Origin: Albimonas sp963977235
Lineage (GTDB): Bacteria > Pseudomonadota > Alphaproteobacteria > Rhodobacterales > Rhodobacteraceae
Direction of reading: 5' to 3'
Assembly (NCBI RefSeq): GCF_963977235.1
Contig: NZ_CAXBOD010000018.1
Location: 1-64,000, forward strand
DNA: 64,000 bases
Made by a program: the position numbers and the translations under genes. Positions 16,624-24,180 of the stretch are shown here, in pieces. Within the stretch, counting starts at the first letter, position 1. Each line of letters starts with the position of its first letter. Under the pieces are notes generated by a model. That model did not search any database. It saw only the letters and a program-made list of their open reading frames with translations, and was not told where the DNA came from.

Positions 16624-17667
16624 ATGGCGATGAGCGACGACACCATGGGCGGCGCGGCCGCCGGACCCAAGAAGGCGGCTCCCGTCCCCAAGGGACGGGC
16701 CGCCGCGGCGGGGGGGCGGTCCACCCTCGGTCAGGCCGTGTTCCTGATCGTGCTGATCGGGGCGATCCTGCTGCCGTTCTTCTCGAAGAACTTCTTCGTG
16801 TTCCAGATGACGATGCTGATGGTCTACGCCATCGCCATCCTGGGCCTGAACCTGCTGACGGGCATCAACGGCCAGTTCTCGCTGGGCCACGGCGCCTTCT
16901 ATGCGGTCGGCGCCTACACGGCGGCGATCATGATGGAGAACATGGGGATCGGCTACGTCTGGACGCTGCCGGTGGCGGGCATCCTGTGCTTCGTGGTCGG
17001 CTTCCTGTTCGGCCTGCCGGCGCTGAGGCTCGAGGGCATATACCTCGCGCTCGCCACCTTCGCGCTGGCGGTGGCGACGCCCCAGTTCATCAAGCTCAGC
17101 CCGTTCGAGCACTGGACGGGCGGCGTGCAGGGCATCGTGATCATCAAGCCGGACGCGCCCTTCGGGCTGGACGCGGTGATCAACGCCGACCAGTGGCTCT
17201 ACTTCTTCACCCTGGTGGTGGGGCTGTTCCTCTACTGGCTGGCGCGCAACCTGGTGCGCTCGCGCACCGGGCGGGCGCTGATGGCGATCCGCGACAACCC
17301 GATCGCGGCCCGCTCGATGGGGGTGAACACCTCGGTCTACAAGGCGACCGCCTTCGGGATCTCGGCCATGTTCACCGGCATCGCGGGGTGCCTGGGCGCC
17401 ATCGTGATCCAGTTCGTGGCGCCCGACAGCTTTACCTTCGCGCTGTCGGTGCTGATCCTGGTGGGCCTGGTGATCGGCGGCGTGGGCTGGCTGCCCGGCG
17501 CGCTGATCGGCGCGGCCTTCGTGGTCTTCATCCCCAACGTGGCCGAGGAGATCTCGAAGGGCCTCGCGGGGGCCTTCTACGGCTTCTTCCTGATCGCGGT
17601 GATCTACCTGGCGCCCCAGGGCGCGGGCGGCCTGCTGCGCGCGCTGGCCCAGAAGGTCGGCCGCTGA
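16624..17667 (+). CDS. livM: Branched-chain amino acid type ABC transporter permease (LivM)
   Basis: The 347-residue permease has an extra charged N-terminal stretch of about 35 residues (Lys/Ala/Gly-rich), then roughly nine transmembrane segments. Family motifs are LNLLTGINGQFSLGHGAFYAVGAY and the coupling loop GRALMAIRDNPIAARSMGV. It begins one base after the livH stop. A GC hairpin (GGGGGGCCGCG ... CGCGGCCCCCC, 17683-17709) follows the gene. Confidence 0.95.
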   Translation: MAMSDDTMGGAAAGPKKAAPVPKGRAAAAGGRSTLGQAVFLIVLIGAILLPFFSKNFFVFQMTMLMVYAIAILGLNLLTGINGQFSLGHGAFYAVGAYTAAIMMENMGIGYVWTLPVAGILCFVVGFLFGLPALRLEGIYLALATFALAVATPQFIKLSPFEHWTGGVQGIVIIKPDAPFGLDAVINADQWLYFFTLVVGLFLYWLARNLVRSRTGRALMAIRDNPIAARSMGVNTSVYKATAFGISAMFTGIAGCLGAIVIQFVAPDSFTFALSVLILVGLVIGGVGWLPGALIGAAFVVFIPNVAEEISKGLAGAFYGFFLIAVIYLAPQGAGGLLRALAQKVGR

Positions 17668-17682
17668 AGCCGTGAGCGATCC

Positions 17683-17709
17683 GGGGGGCCGCGCGCGCCG
17701 CGGCCCCCC
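17683..17709 (+). terminator. GC hairpin after livM
   Basis: GGGGGGCCGCG at 17683-17693 pairs with CGCGGCCCCCC at 17699-17709. No U-tract follows, so it may limit rather than end read-through into the binding-protein genes. Confidence 0.5.
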
Positions 17710-17930
17710 GCCGGACCCGCGCCGAAGGGAGATCGGGCGGGGCCGGACCCGGGGGCGAGCCCCCCGACCATCCGGGCCGAGGGCGGGAGGGAGAGCCCCC
17801 CGCGGCCCCGGGGCGAAGCGGAGCGGCTCCGACAGAAGGGCCGCGGCGCACAGGGAGCGCCCCTCGCCGGACCGCCGATCCAGGCGGTCCCAACGGCCTC
17901 GCCAGAAGGGCCGTCGTCGTTATCAGCCCC

Positions 17931-17938
17931 CCTTAGGG
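17931..17938 (+). promoter_or_regulatory. CCTTAGGG element upstream of the first binding protein
   Basis: CCTTAGGG is the exact reverse complement of the CCCTAAGG half found upstream of the two other binding-protein genes (19302-19323 and 20673-20694). It lies 13 bases before the ATG and overlaps the presumed ribosome site. Confidence 0.4.
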
Positions 17939-17951
17939 AGACCCGTTCTCA

Positions 17952-19145
17952 ATGCTCAATCGACGTTCCATGATGATGGCGGCCGCTTCGGTCCTCGTCC
18001 TGTCCGCCGCGGGCCCTGCCGCCGCGCAGGAGGCCATCAAGATCGGCAACACCATGCCCTATTCCGGCCCGGCCTCGGCCTACGGTCAGATCGGCAACAC
18101 GATCGAGGCCTATTTCAACAAGCTCAACGCCGAAGGCGGCGTGGCCGGCCGTGAAATCGAGTTCATCACCTACGACGACGCCTACTCGCCCCCCAAGGCG
18201 GTCGAGCAGGTGCGCCGCCTGATCGAGCAGGACGAGGTGGACGTCCTGTTCCAGAACCTCGGCACGCCGTCGAACACGGCGATCCAGAAATACGTCAACG
18301 CCAAGAAGGTGCCCCACCTGTTCCTCGCCACCGGCGCGGCCAAGTGGAACATGCCCGACAAGTTCCCGATGACCACCGGCTGGCAGCCGAGCTACCAGAC
18401 CGAGGGCGCGATTTACGCCAAGTGGATCCAGGAGAACGTCGAGAACCCGAAGATCGCCATCCTCTGGCAGAACGACGACTTCGGGAAAGACTACCTGATC
18501 GGCATGAAGGAGGCGCTGGGCGAGGCCGCCGACAGCCTGATCGTGGCCGAGGCCCCCTATGAGGTCGCCCAGCCCACGATCGACTCCGAGGTGCTGTCGC
18601 TGAAGGCCTCGGGCGCCAACGTGTTCTTCATCGTGGCGACCCCGAAGTTCGCCGCCCAGGCGATCAAGAAGTCGGCCGAGATCGGCTGGGAGGCCGAGCG
18701 CTTCCTGTCCAACGTCTCGGTCTCGGTGGGCGCGGTCCTGAAGCCCGCGGGCTTCGAGGCGTCCAAGGGCGTGATCTCGGCGGCCTACCTCAAGGAGGCG
18801 ACGGACCCGCAGTGGGCCGACGACCCCGCGATGGAGGAGTGGCGCGCGTTCATGGACGAGTACTACCCCGACGGGGACCAGGCCTCGTCCTTCACGGTCT
18901 TCGGCTACGGCGTGGCCAAGACCATGGAGCACGTGCTGAAGCAGGCCGGCGAGGGCGCGGACGCGCAGGCGATCCTGAAGGCCGCCACCTCGATGGACCA
19001 TGTCGAGAACCCGATGCTGCTGCCCGGCATCACCATGACCACCGGCCCGACCGACTTCGCGCCGATCGAAGCGATGCAGCTGCAGCGCTTCAACGGCGAG
19101 ACCTGGGAGCTGTTCGGGGAGATCATCCACGCCGAGTCCTCGTGA
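17952..19145 (+). CDS. Branched-chain amino acid type ABC substrate-binding protein, paralogue 1
   Basis: The 397-residue periplasmic receptor of the Peripla_BP_6 (LivJ/LivK-like) family has a signal peptide with a hydrophobic core AASVLVLSAAGPAAA, cut before QEAIK. Landmarks shared by all three paralogues are GNTMPYSGPASAYGQIG, INAEGGVAGR-type and YDDAYSPPKAVEQVRRL segments, and the closing EIIHAESS. It follows livM after 284 bases and a hairpin, so its expression can differ from that of the channel genes. The family binds amino acids, amides or aromatic acids; the ligand cannot be told from sequence. This copy differs most from the other two (for example FITYDD and FPMTTGWQPSYQ). Confidence 0.93.
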   Translation: MLNRRSMMMAAASVLVLSAAGPAAAQEAIKIGNTMPYSGPASAYGQIGNTIEAYFNKLNAEGGVAGREIEFITYDDAYSPPKAVEQVRRLIEQDEVDVLFQNLGTPSNTAIQKYVNAKKVPHLFLATGAAKWNMPDKFPMTTGWQPSYQTEGAIYAKWIQENVENPKIAILWQNDDFGKDYLIGMKEALGEAADSLIVAEAPYEVAQPTIDSEVLSLKASGANVFFIVATPKFAAQAIKKSAEIGWEAERFLSNVSVSVGAVLKPAGFEASKGVISAAYLKEATDPQWADDPAMEEWRAFMDEYYPDGDQASSFTVFGYGVAKTMEHVLKQAGEGADAQAILKAATSMDHVENPMLLPGITMTTGPTDFAPIEAMQLQRFNGETWELFGEIIHAESS

Positions 19146-19211
19146 CCCGGCGGCGCTGAACGGGCGGGACGCACGCGGCGAAGATCGCGGCCCCGCCCGG
19201 CGCAAACAGCG

Positions 19212-19280
19212 ATCCCGCCCCGTCGCGACGGGGCGGGATGACCATCGGGGCCTGATCCGCGCGCGCCGGATCAGGCCCCG
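19212..19280 (+). terminator. Two hairpins between binding-protein genes 1 and 2
   Basis: A 28-bp perfect palindrome occupies 19212-19239 (arms ATCCCGCCCCGTCG). A second stem-loop at 19247-19279 has arms GGGGCCTGATCC and GGATCAGGCCCC. Neither is followed by a long U-run. They probably stabilise the upstream message or attenuate transcription. The second hairpin has a close relative at 20617-20650. Confidence 0.6.
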
Positions 19281-19301
19281 AACCGTCCTGGGGGTGAAAA
19301 G

Positions 19302-19323
19302 CTAAGGCTCGCATACCCTAAGG
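19302..19323 (+). promoter_or_regulatory. CTAAGG-N8-CCCTAAGG element upstream of paralogue 2
   Basis: CTAAGG, eight bases, then CCCTAAGG. The same arrangement with the same spacing lies upstream of paralogue 3 at 20673-20694. The conservation stands out against otherwise diverged intergenic DNA. Confidence 0.55.
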
Positions 19324-19358
19324 TTTACGTAACGAAAAGCGCGAATGGGAGGTTCCGA

Positions 19359-20543
19359 ATGTTCGGACGCAAGACCTGGATGGCCGCGGCTGCGGCCTCG
19401 GCGCTGATCGCCGCCCCTGCGGCGGCGCAGGACGCCATCAAGATCGGCAACACGATGCCGTACTCGGGCCCGGCCTCGGCCTACGGCACGATCGGCAAGA
19501 CGATCGAGGCCTACTTCAACAAGGTGAACGCCGAGGGCGGCGTGGCCGGCCGGCAGATCGAGTGGATCAGCTACGACGACGGCTATTCCCCGCCCAAGAC
19601 GGTGGAGCAGGTCCGCCGCCTGGTGGAGCAGGACGAGGTGGACATCCTGTTCGCCACGCTCGGCACGCCCACCAACACGGCGATCCACAAGTATGTGAAC
19701 GCCAAGAAGGTGCCGCACCTGTTCGTCTCGACCGGCGCGTCGAAGTGGAACGACCCCTCGGGCTTCCCGATGACGACCGGGTGGCAGCCGAACTACCCGA
19801 CCGAGGGCGCGATCTACGCCAAGTACATCATGGACAACATCGAGGATCCCAAGATCGCGATCCTCTACCAGAACGATGACTACGGCAAAGATTACCTCCA
19901 CGGCATGAAGATGGGCCTGGGCGACAAGGCTGACAGCCTGATCGTCGCCGAGACCCCCTACGAGGTCGCGCAGCCGACCGTGGATTCCGAGGTGATTTCG
20001 CTGAAGGCCTCGGGCGCGAACGTGTTCTTCATCGTCGCCACCCCGAAGTTCGCCGCCCAGGCGATCAAGAAGTCCGACGAGATTGGCTGGGAGGCCGAGC
20101 GCTTCCTCAACAACGTCTCGGTCTCGGTCGGCGGCGTGCTGCAGCCGGCGGGGCTCGAGGCCTCCAAGGGTCTGATCTCGGCGGGCTACATGAAGGAGTC
20201 GACCGACCCGCAGTGGAAGGACGACGAGGAGATGGCCGTCTGGCGCGCGTTCATGGATGAGTACTATCCCGACGGCGACCAGACCTCGTCTTTCACCACC
20301 TTCGGCTACGCCATCGCCATCACCATGGTCGAGGCGCTCGAGAAGGCCGGTCCCGACGCGGGCCGCGAGGAGATCCAGGCCGCGGCGACCTCGCTCGACG
20401 TGCGGGTGCCGATCCTGCTGCCCGGCATCCAGGTGAAGACCTCGGAGACCGACTTCGCCCCGATCGAGGCGATGCAGCTGATGCGCTTCAACGGCGAGAG
20501 CTGGGAGTTCTTCGGCGAGGTCATCCACGCCGAGTCGAGCTGA
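19359..20543 (+). CDS. Branched-chain amino acid type ABC substrate-binding protein, paralogue 2
   Basis: The 394-residue periplasmic receptor has a signal peptide ending in APAAAQ. It is a close paralogue of the genes on either side: GNTMPYSGPASAYGTIGKTIEAYFNKV, WISYDDGYSPPKTVEQV, FIVATPKFAAQAIKKS and the terminal EVIHAESS are nearly unchanged. Differences cluster in the loop that follows the first strand pair and in the C-terminal lobe (SLDVRVPILLPGIQVKTSETDF). A ribosome site GGGAGG precedes the ATG. It is separated from paralogue 1 by two hairpins and a CTAAGG-type element, so it may have its own promoter. Confidence 0.93.
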   Translation: MFGRKTWMAAAAASALIAAPAAAQDAIKIGNTMPYSGPASAYGTIGKTIEAYFNKVNAEGGVAGRQIEWISYDDGYSPPKTVEQVRRLVEQDEVDILFATLGTPTNTAIHKYVNAKKVPHLFVSTGASKWNDPSGFPMTTGWQPNYPTEGAIYAKYIMDNIEDPKIAILYQNDDYGKDYLHGMKMGLGDKADSLIVAETPYEVAQPTVDSEVISLKASGANVFFIVATPKFAAQAIKKSDEIGWEAERFLNNVSVSVGGVLQPAGLEASKGLISAGYMKESTDPQWKDDEEMAVWRAFMDEYYPDGDQTSSFTTFGYAIAITMVEALEKAGPDAGREEIQAAATSLDVRVPILLPGIQVKTSETDFAPIEAMQLMRFNGESWEFFGEVIHAESS

Positions 20544-20556
20544 GCCGACCTCCAGA

Positions 20557-20650
20557 CGCCGCCGCCCTTCGCGGGCGGCGGCGCCCGAGCTTCCTCCTTG
20601 GGCGGAAGCAAGCAACGGGGCCCGATCCGCACCGCGCCGGATCGGGCCCC
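20557..20650 (+). terminator. Two hairpins between binding-protein genes 2 and 3
   Basis: Stem one has arms CGCCGCCGCCC (20557-20567) and GGGCGGCGGCG (20573-20583) around a TTCG-containing loop. Stem two has arms GGGGCCCGATCCG (20617-20629) and CGGATCGGGCCCC (20638-20650), related in sequence to the hairpin at 19247-19279. Order and spacing repeat the arrangement seen before paralogue 2. Confidence 0.6.
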
Positions 20651-20672
20651 GCGGCGTCTGGGGCCCCGACAA

Positions 20673-20694
20673 CTAAGGGGCGCGAACCCTAAGG
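20673..20694 (+). promoter_or_regulatory. CTAAGG-N8-CCCTAAGG element upstream of paralogue 3
   Basis: This is the second full copy of the element at 19302-19323, with identical ends and spacing. It lies about 37 bases before the paralogue 3 start. Confidence 0.55.
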
Positions 20695-20730
20695 CGACCA
20701 TCCAACAGGCGCGGACGGGAGGAAGCGACG

Positions 20731-21927
20731 ATGTTGAACCGACGCACTCTGATGGGCGCCGCGGTCGCGGCCCTGGCCGCCGCTGGCGGCTCAGGCGCCG
20801 CGCTGGCCGCCGACGAGACGATCAAGGTGGGCAACACCAATCCCTACTCGGGCCCCGCATCGGCCTATGGCCAGATCGGGCGCACGATCGAGGCCTATCT
20901 CAACAAGGTCAACGCCGAGGGCGGCGTGAACGGCCGCCAGATCGAGTGGATCAGCTACGACGACGGCTATTCGCCGCCCAAGACGGTCGAGCAGATCCGT
21001 CGCCTGGTCGAGCAGGATGAGGTCGACATCCTGCACGGCACGCTGGGCACGCCGACCAACACCGCGATCCACAAGTACGTGAACGCCAAGAAGATCCCAC
21101 ACCTGTTCGTGGCCACCGGCGCCTCGAAGTGGAACGATCCCGAGAACTTCCCCTGGACGTCGGGCTGGCAGCCCAACTACCCGACCGAGGGCGCGATCTA
21201 CGCCCAGTGGATCCTGGCCAACATCGAGAACCCAAAGATCGCCGTGCTCTACCAGAACGACGACTACGGGAAGGACTATCTGACCGGGCTCAAGCGCGGG
21301 CTCGCGGGGCGAGAGGACCTGATCGTCGCCGAGGCGCCCTACGAGGTGGCCCAGCCGACGGTGGATTCGGAGGTCATCAACCTCAAGTCGACGGGCGCCA
21401 ACGTGTTCTTCATCGTGGCCACCCCGAAGTTTGCCGCCCAGGCGATCAAGAAGTCGGTCGAGATCGGCTGGGAGGCCGAGCGCTTCCTCAACAACGTCTC
21501 GATCTCGGTGGGCTCGGTGCTGGAGCCGGCGGGGCTGGAGGCCTCCAAGGGCCTGATCTCGGCGGGCTACCTGATGGAGGTGGACGACCCGCAGTGGGCC
21601 GACAACGCCGAGGTGGCCGAGTGGCGCGCCTTCATGAACGAGTGGTATCCCGACGGGGACCAGACCTCGTCCTTCACCGTCTTCGGCTACGCCTCGGCGA
21701 TCACGCTGGTCGAGACGCTGCGCCGTGCGGGCGACGACCTGAGCCGGGAGAACATCGTCAGGCAGGCCGCCTCGCTCAAGGAGCTGCGCGTGCCGATGCT
21801 GCTGCCGGGGATCACCATCAACACCTCGCCCACCGATCACGCTCCGATCGAGGCGATGCAGCTGATGCGCTTCAACGGCGAGAGCTGGGAGCGTTTCGGC
21901 GAGGTGGTGCACGCCGAGTCCTCCTGA
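20731..21927 (+). CDS. Branched-chain amino acid type ABC substrate-binding protein, paralogue 3
   Basis: The 398-residue periplasmic receptor has a longer signal peptide (MLNRRTLMGAAVAALAAAGG) with a twin-arginine-like start and a cut near ALAADE. The body aligns without gaps to paralogue 2 over most of its length: GNTNPYSGPASAYGQIGRTIEAY, WISYDDGYSPPKTVEQIRRL, SKWNDPENFPWTSGWQPNYP, and terminal EVVHAESS. GGGAGGAAG precedes the ATG. A clear intrinsic terminator closes the cluster at 21963-21993. The ligand is unknown. The duplication suggests one LivGFHM channel served by several receptors. Confidence 0.93.
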   Translation: MLNRRTLMGAAVAALAAAGGSGAALAADETIKVGNTNPYSGPASAYGQIGRTIEAYLNKVNAEGGVNGRQIEWISYDDGYSPPKTVEQIRRLVEQDEVDILHGTLGTPTNTAIHKYVNAKKIPHLFVATGASKWNDPENFPWTSGWQPNYPTEGAIYAQWILANIENPKIAVLYQNDDYGKDYLTGLKRGLAGREDLIVAEAPYEVAQPTVDSEVINLKSTGANVFFIVATPKFAAQAIKKSVEIGWEAERFLNNVSISVGSVLEPAGLEASKGLISAGYLMEVDDPQWADNAEVAEWRAFMNEWYPDGDQTSSFTVFGYASAITLVETLRRAGDDLSRENIVRQAASLKELRVPMLLPGITINTSPTDHAPIEAMQLMRFNGESWERFGEVVHAESS

Positions 21928-21962
21928 GCCCTTCGCGCCGGCCCTCTCCGGACGGGAAAGCG

Positions 21963-21993
21963 CGGCCGCCCCTTCGCGGGGGCGGCCGTTTTT
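21963..21993 (+). terminator. Rho-independent terminator of the liv/binding-protein cluster
   Basis: CGGCCGCCCC (21963-21972) pairs with GGGGCGGCCG (21979-21988) around a TTCGCG loop. Five T residues follow (21989-21993). It ends the long plus-strand cluster. Confidence 0.85.
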
Positions 21994-22107
21994 GCCCGGC
22001 GCCTGCAAATCGGCCGAATTCCGCCTAGGCCCGGCCGGATAAGGCGCCACATAGGGGACCATAGCCTCACGTCGACCCGAACCCACGCGCCCGTCAGGAG
22101 CCCGTTT

Positions 22108-23073
22108 ATGTCCAGCGTCCCCGATCTCGAGCCCGCCGACCCGGCGCCCGGCGCCCCGCCGCGCGCGCGGGCCGACGAGACCTGCGTGATCCTCAACGCG
22201 GGCTCTGGCCGACGGCGGGCGGAGTCGCTGGCGGCAACCCTGGAGCGGGAGTTCGCCCGCCACGGCATCCCCGCCCGCCTGCGCCTGATCAAGAAGGGCC
22301 GCGACCTGGAGGGCGCCGCGCGCGAGGCCGCCGACGAGGGCTTCGGCACGGTCGTCGCCGGCGGCGGGGACGGGACCATCAACGCGGTCGCCGGCGCGAT
22401 CGCAGGCTCGGGCGCGCGGCTGGGGGTGATCCCGCTGGGCACGTTCAACTACGTCGCCCGCAGCCTGGGGCTGCCCGAGACGCCCGAGGAGGCGGTCGCG
22501 GTGCTGGCCGCGGGCGAGACGCGTCCGCTGCCGCTGGGCGAGGTGAACGGGCGGGTGTTCCTCAACAACGCCAGTCTGGGCGCCTATGCCAAGATCCTCG
22601 AGACGCGCGAGAGCGTCTACCGCCGCTTCGGACGCTCCCAGCTCGCGGCGCACTGGTCGGTGGTCACGGCGCTGGCCGAGTTCCGCGCGCCGCTCGACGC
22701 CAAGGTGACGGTGGACGGGGAGGTGACGCGCGTGAAGACGCCGCTCGCCTTCATCGCCAACAACGCCTTCCAGCTCGAGCAGTTCGATTTCCACGAGGCC
22801 GCGGAGCGGGTGCGCGACGGCGAGTTCGCGCTGTTCCTCGCCCCCGACCGCGAGGCGTTCGACCTGATCCGGCTGGCTGCGGCGCTGGGGCTGAAGGCGC
22901 TGAAGCCGGGGCGCGACTTCGAGATGCTGTATGGCAAGGACATCCTGGTCGAGACCCGCCGCGGCCGCCGCCTGGTGGCGCGCGACGGAGAGCGCTCGAA
23001 GATGTCGGGGCCGTTCCACTTCCTGCGCAAGGACGACGCGCTGGAGGTTCTCGCGCCCGCGCGGGAAGGGTAA
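22108..23073 (+). CDS. Diacylglycerol kinase-family lipid kinase
   Basis: The 321-residue cytoplasmic or membrane-associated kinase has the DAGK catalytic fold. The nucleotide loop VVAGGGDGTINAVAGAI is near residue 83, and PLGTFNYVARSLGLP gives the second conserved motif. The C-terminal beta-sandwich domain holds NNAFQLEQF. The family (YegS/DgkB/sphingosine kinase-like) phosphorylates a lipid hydroxyl with ATP; the acceptor is not set by sequence. The first 25 residues are Pro/Ala-rich and unconserved. The next gene begins nine bases after its stop, so the pair is likely co-transcribed. Confidence 0.9.
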   Translation: MSSVPDLEPADPAPGAPPRARADETCVILNAGSGRRRAESLAATLEREFARHGIPARLRLIKKGRDLEGAAREAADEGFGTVVAGGGDGTINAVAGAIAGSGARLGVIPLGTFNYVARSLGLPETPEEAVAVLAAGETRPLPLGEVNGRVFLNNASLGAYAKILETRESVYRRFGRSQLAAHWSVVTALAEFRAPLDAKVTVDGEVTRVKTPLAFIANNAFQLEQFDFHEAAERVRDGEFALFLAPDREAFDLIRLAAALGLKALKPGRDFEMLYGKDILVETRRGRRLVARDGERSKMSGPFHFLRKDDALEVLAPAREG

Positions 23074-23082
23074 GCTGGTTTT

Positions 23083-23910
23083 ATGCTGAGACTGGCTCAC
23101 CTGTCCGACCTTCACTTTGGCCGCGTTCCCCCGAAAGTCGCCGACCGTCTCGTGGAAGCGGTGACGCGCCTCGCGCCCGACCTGACCGTGATCACCGGCG
23201 ACATGACCCAGCGCTCGCGCTCGAGCCAGTGGCGGATGGCGCGCGACTTTGTCGAGCGGCTGCCGGGGCCGGTGATCTGCGTGCCGGGCAACCATGACGC
23301 GCCGCTCGAGAACGTGGCGCGGCGGCTGGTCAGCCCCTGGCGGCGCTATCGGCGGTACATCGCGCTCGACGTGGCGCCGACGACGCGGATGAAGGGGGTT
23401 CGGGTGGTCGGGGCCAACAGCGCCAGCCGGGTCGAGTGGCAGCGCGGCCGGCTGGATCCCGGCGACATGGCGCGCGCCTGCAAGGCCCTGGCCGAACCCC
23501 CGCGCGAGGGTCTGACGGTGCTGGCGCTGCATCACCCGCTGGAACAGTTGCCCGACGATCCCAAGGCCCCGCTGCGCGACGCCGAGGACCACGCCCGGCG
23601 GCTGGCCGAGGCGGGGGCCGAGCTGGTTCTGTGCGGGCACATGCACACTTGGCGGGCGATGCCGATCCTGGGCGGACGGATGCTGCAGGTGCAGGCGGGA
23701 ACCTCGCTGTCCCTGCGCACGCGGGGGGAGGAGAACGACTTCAACCTGCTGACGCTGAGCAAGGGCCGGGTCGAGATCGAGCGGCATGCGGTCGGCGAGG
23801 GCGGGGAGGATTTCCTGCGGCTCGCCGGGGTCGCCTTCGCCAAGCGCGAGGGGCTTTGGGTCGAGGTCGACGGGGGCGTGGCGGCGCCGGCGCTCGCAGA
23901 AGAGGCCTGA
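23083..23910 (+). CDS. Calcineurin-like metallophosphoesterase
   Basis: The 275-residue protein has the full set of metallophosphoesterase motifs in order: HLSDLHFGR (residues 6-14), VITGDMTQRS, VPGNHDAP, ALHHPLE and LCGHMHTW. It belongs to the Icc/CpdA-like class, which includes cyclic nucleotide phosphodiesterases and lipid A or UDP-sugar hydrolases; the substrate is not decided. It has no signal peptide. It lies nine bases downstream of the lipid kinase gene, a pairing that recurs in alphaproteobacteria and hints at lipid metabolism. Confidence 0.9.
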   Translation: MLRLAHLSDLHFGRVPPKVADRLVEAVTRLAPDLTVITGDMTQRSRSSQWRMARDFVERLPGPVICVPGNHDAPLENVARRLVSPWRRYRRYIALDVAPTTRMKGVRVVGANSASRVEWQRGRLDPGDMARACKALAEPPREGLTVLALHHPLEQLPDDPKAPLRDAEDHARRLAEAGAELVLCGHMHTWRAMPILGGRMLQVQAGTSLSLRTRGEENDFNLLTLSKGRVEIERHAVGEGGEDFLRLAGVAFAKREGLWVEVDGGVAAPALAEEA

Positions 23911-23982
23911 GGGGCGACGGGACGGCTCTCGCGGTCCCTGCGGGCCCGCATCGCCCGCCCGCCGCCCCCGCTGGAGACCAGC

Positions 23983-24023
23983 CGAAAGAACCGCCCGCGC
24001 CTGGCGCGCGGGCGGTTCTTTCG
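23983..24023. terminator. Bidirectional 18-bp stem terminator
   Basis: An 18-bp perfect stem (arms 23983-24000 and 24006-24023, outer sequence CGAAAGAACCGCCCG) with a five-base loop. The T-rich outer arm suits transcription ending from either side. It lies between the convergent phosphoesterase and aspartate kinase genes. Confidence 0.75.
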
Positions 24024-24126
24024 TGCGGGGGACGGGGGGCGGGACGGGACTCGCGGGCCTGCGGCCCGCAACGCCCGCCCGCCAACCCCGTAGACGGCGG
24101 GCGTCTGCGGGGCCGGGCATGAGAAA

Positions 24127-24153
24127 GCCGCCCGCGCGGGGGGCGCGGGCGGC
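24127..24153 (-). terminator. Hairpin after the ectoine operon
   Basis: GCCGCCCGCGC (24127-24137) pairs with GCGCGGGCGGC (24143-24153). On the minus strand it is followed by TTTCTCAT. It lies 27 bases after the ask stop and is the likely end of the ect transcript. Confidence 0.6.
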
Positions 24154-24180
24154 CTTGGGCAGGGACGGCTGCGGGCCGGG

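Noticed and set aside
17672..18154. 160-codon frame after livM
   Set aside because: Arg/Pro/Gly-rich, no ribosome site, overlaps the first binding protein in another frame and spans a hairpin.
20791..24120. 1109-codon minus-strand frame antisense to the third binding protein, lipid kinase and phosphoesterase
   Set aside because: It is an antisense shadow: Arg/His/Gly/Val-rich, no family motif, and it crosses several well-supported plus-strand genes and a terminator.
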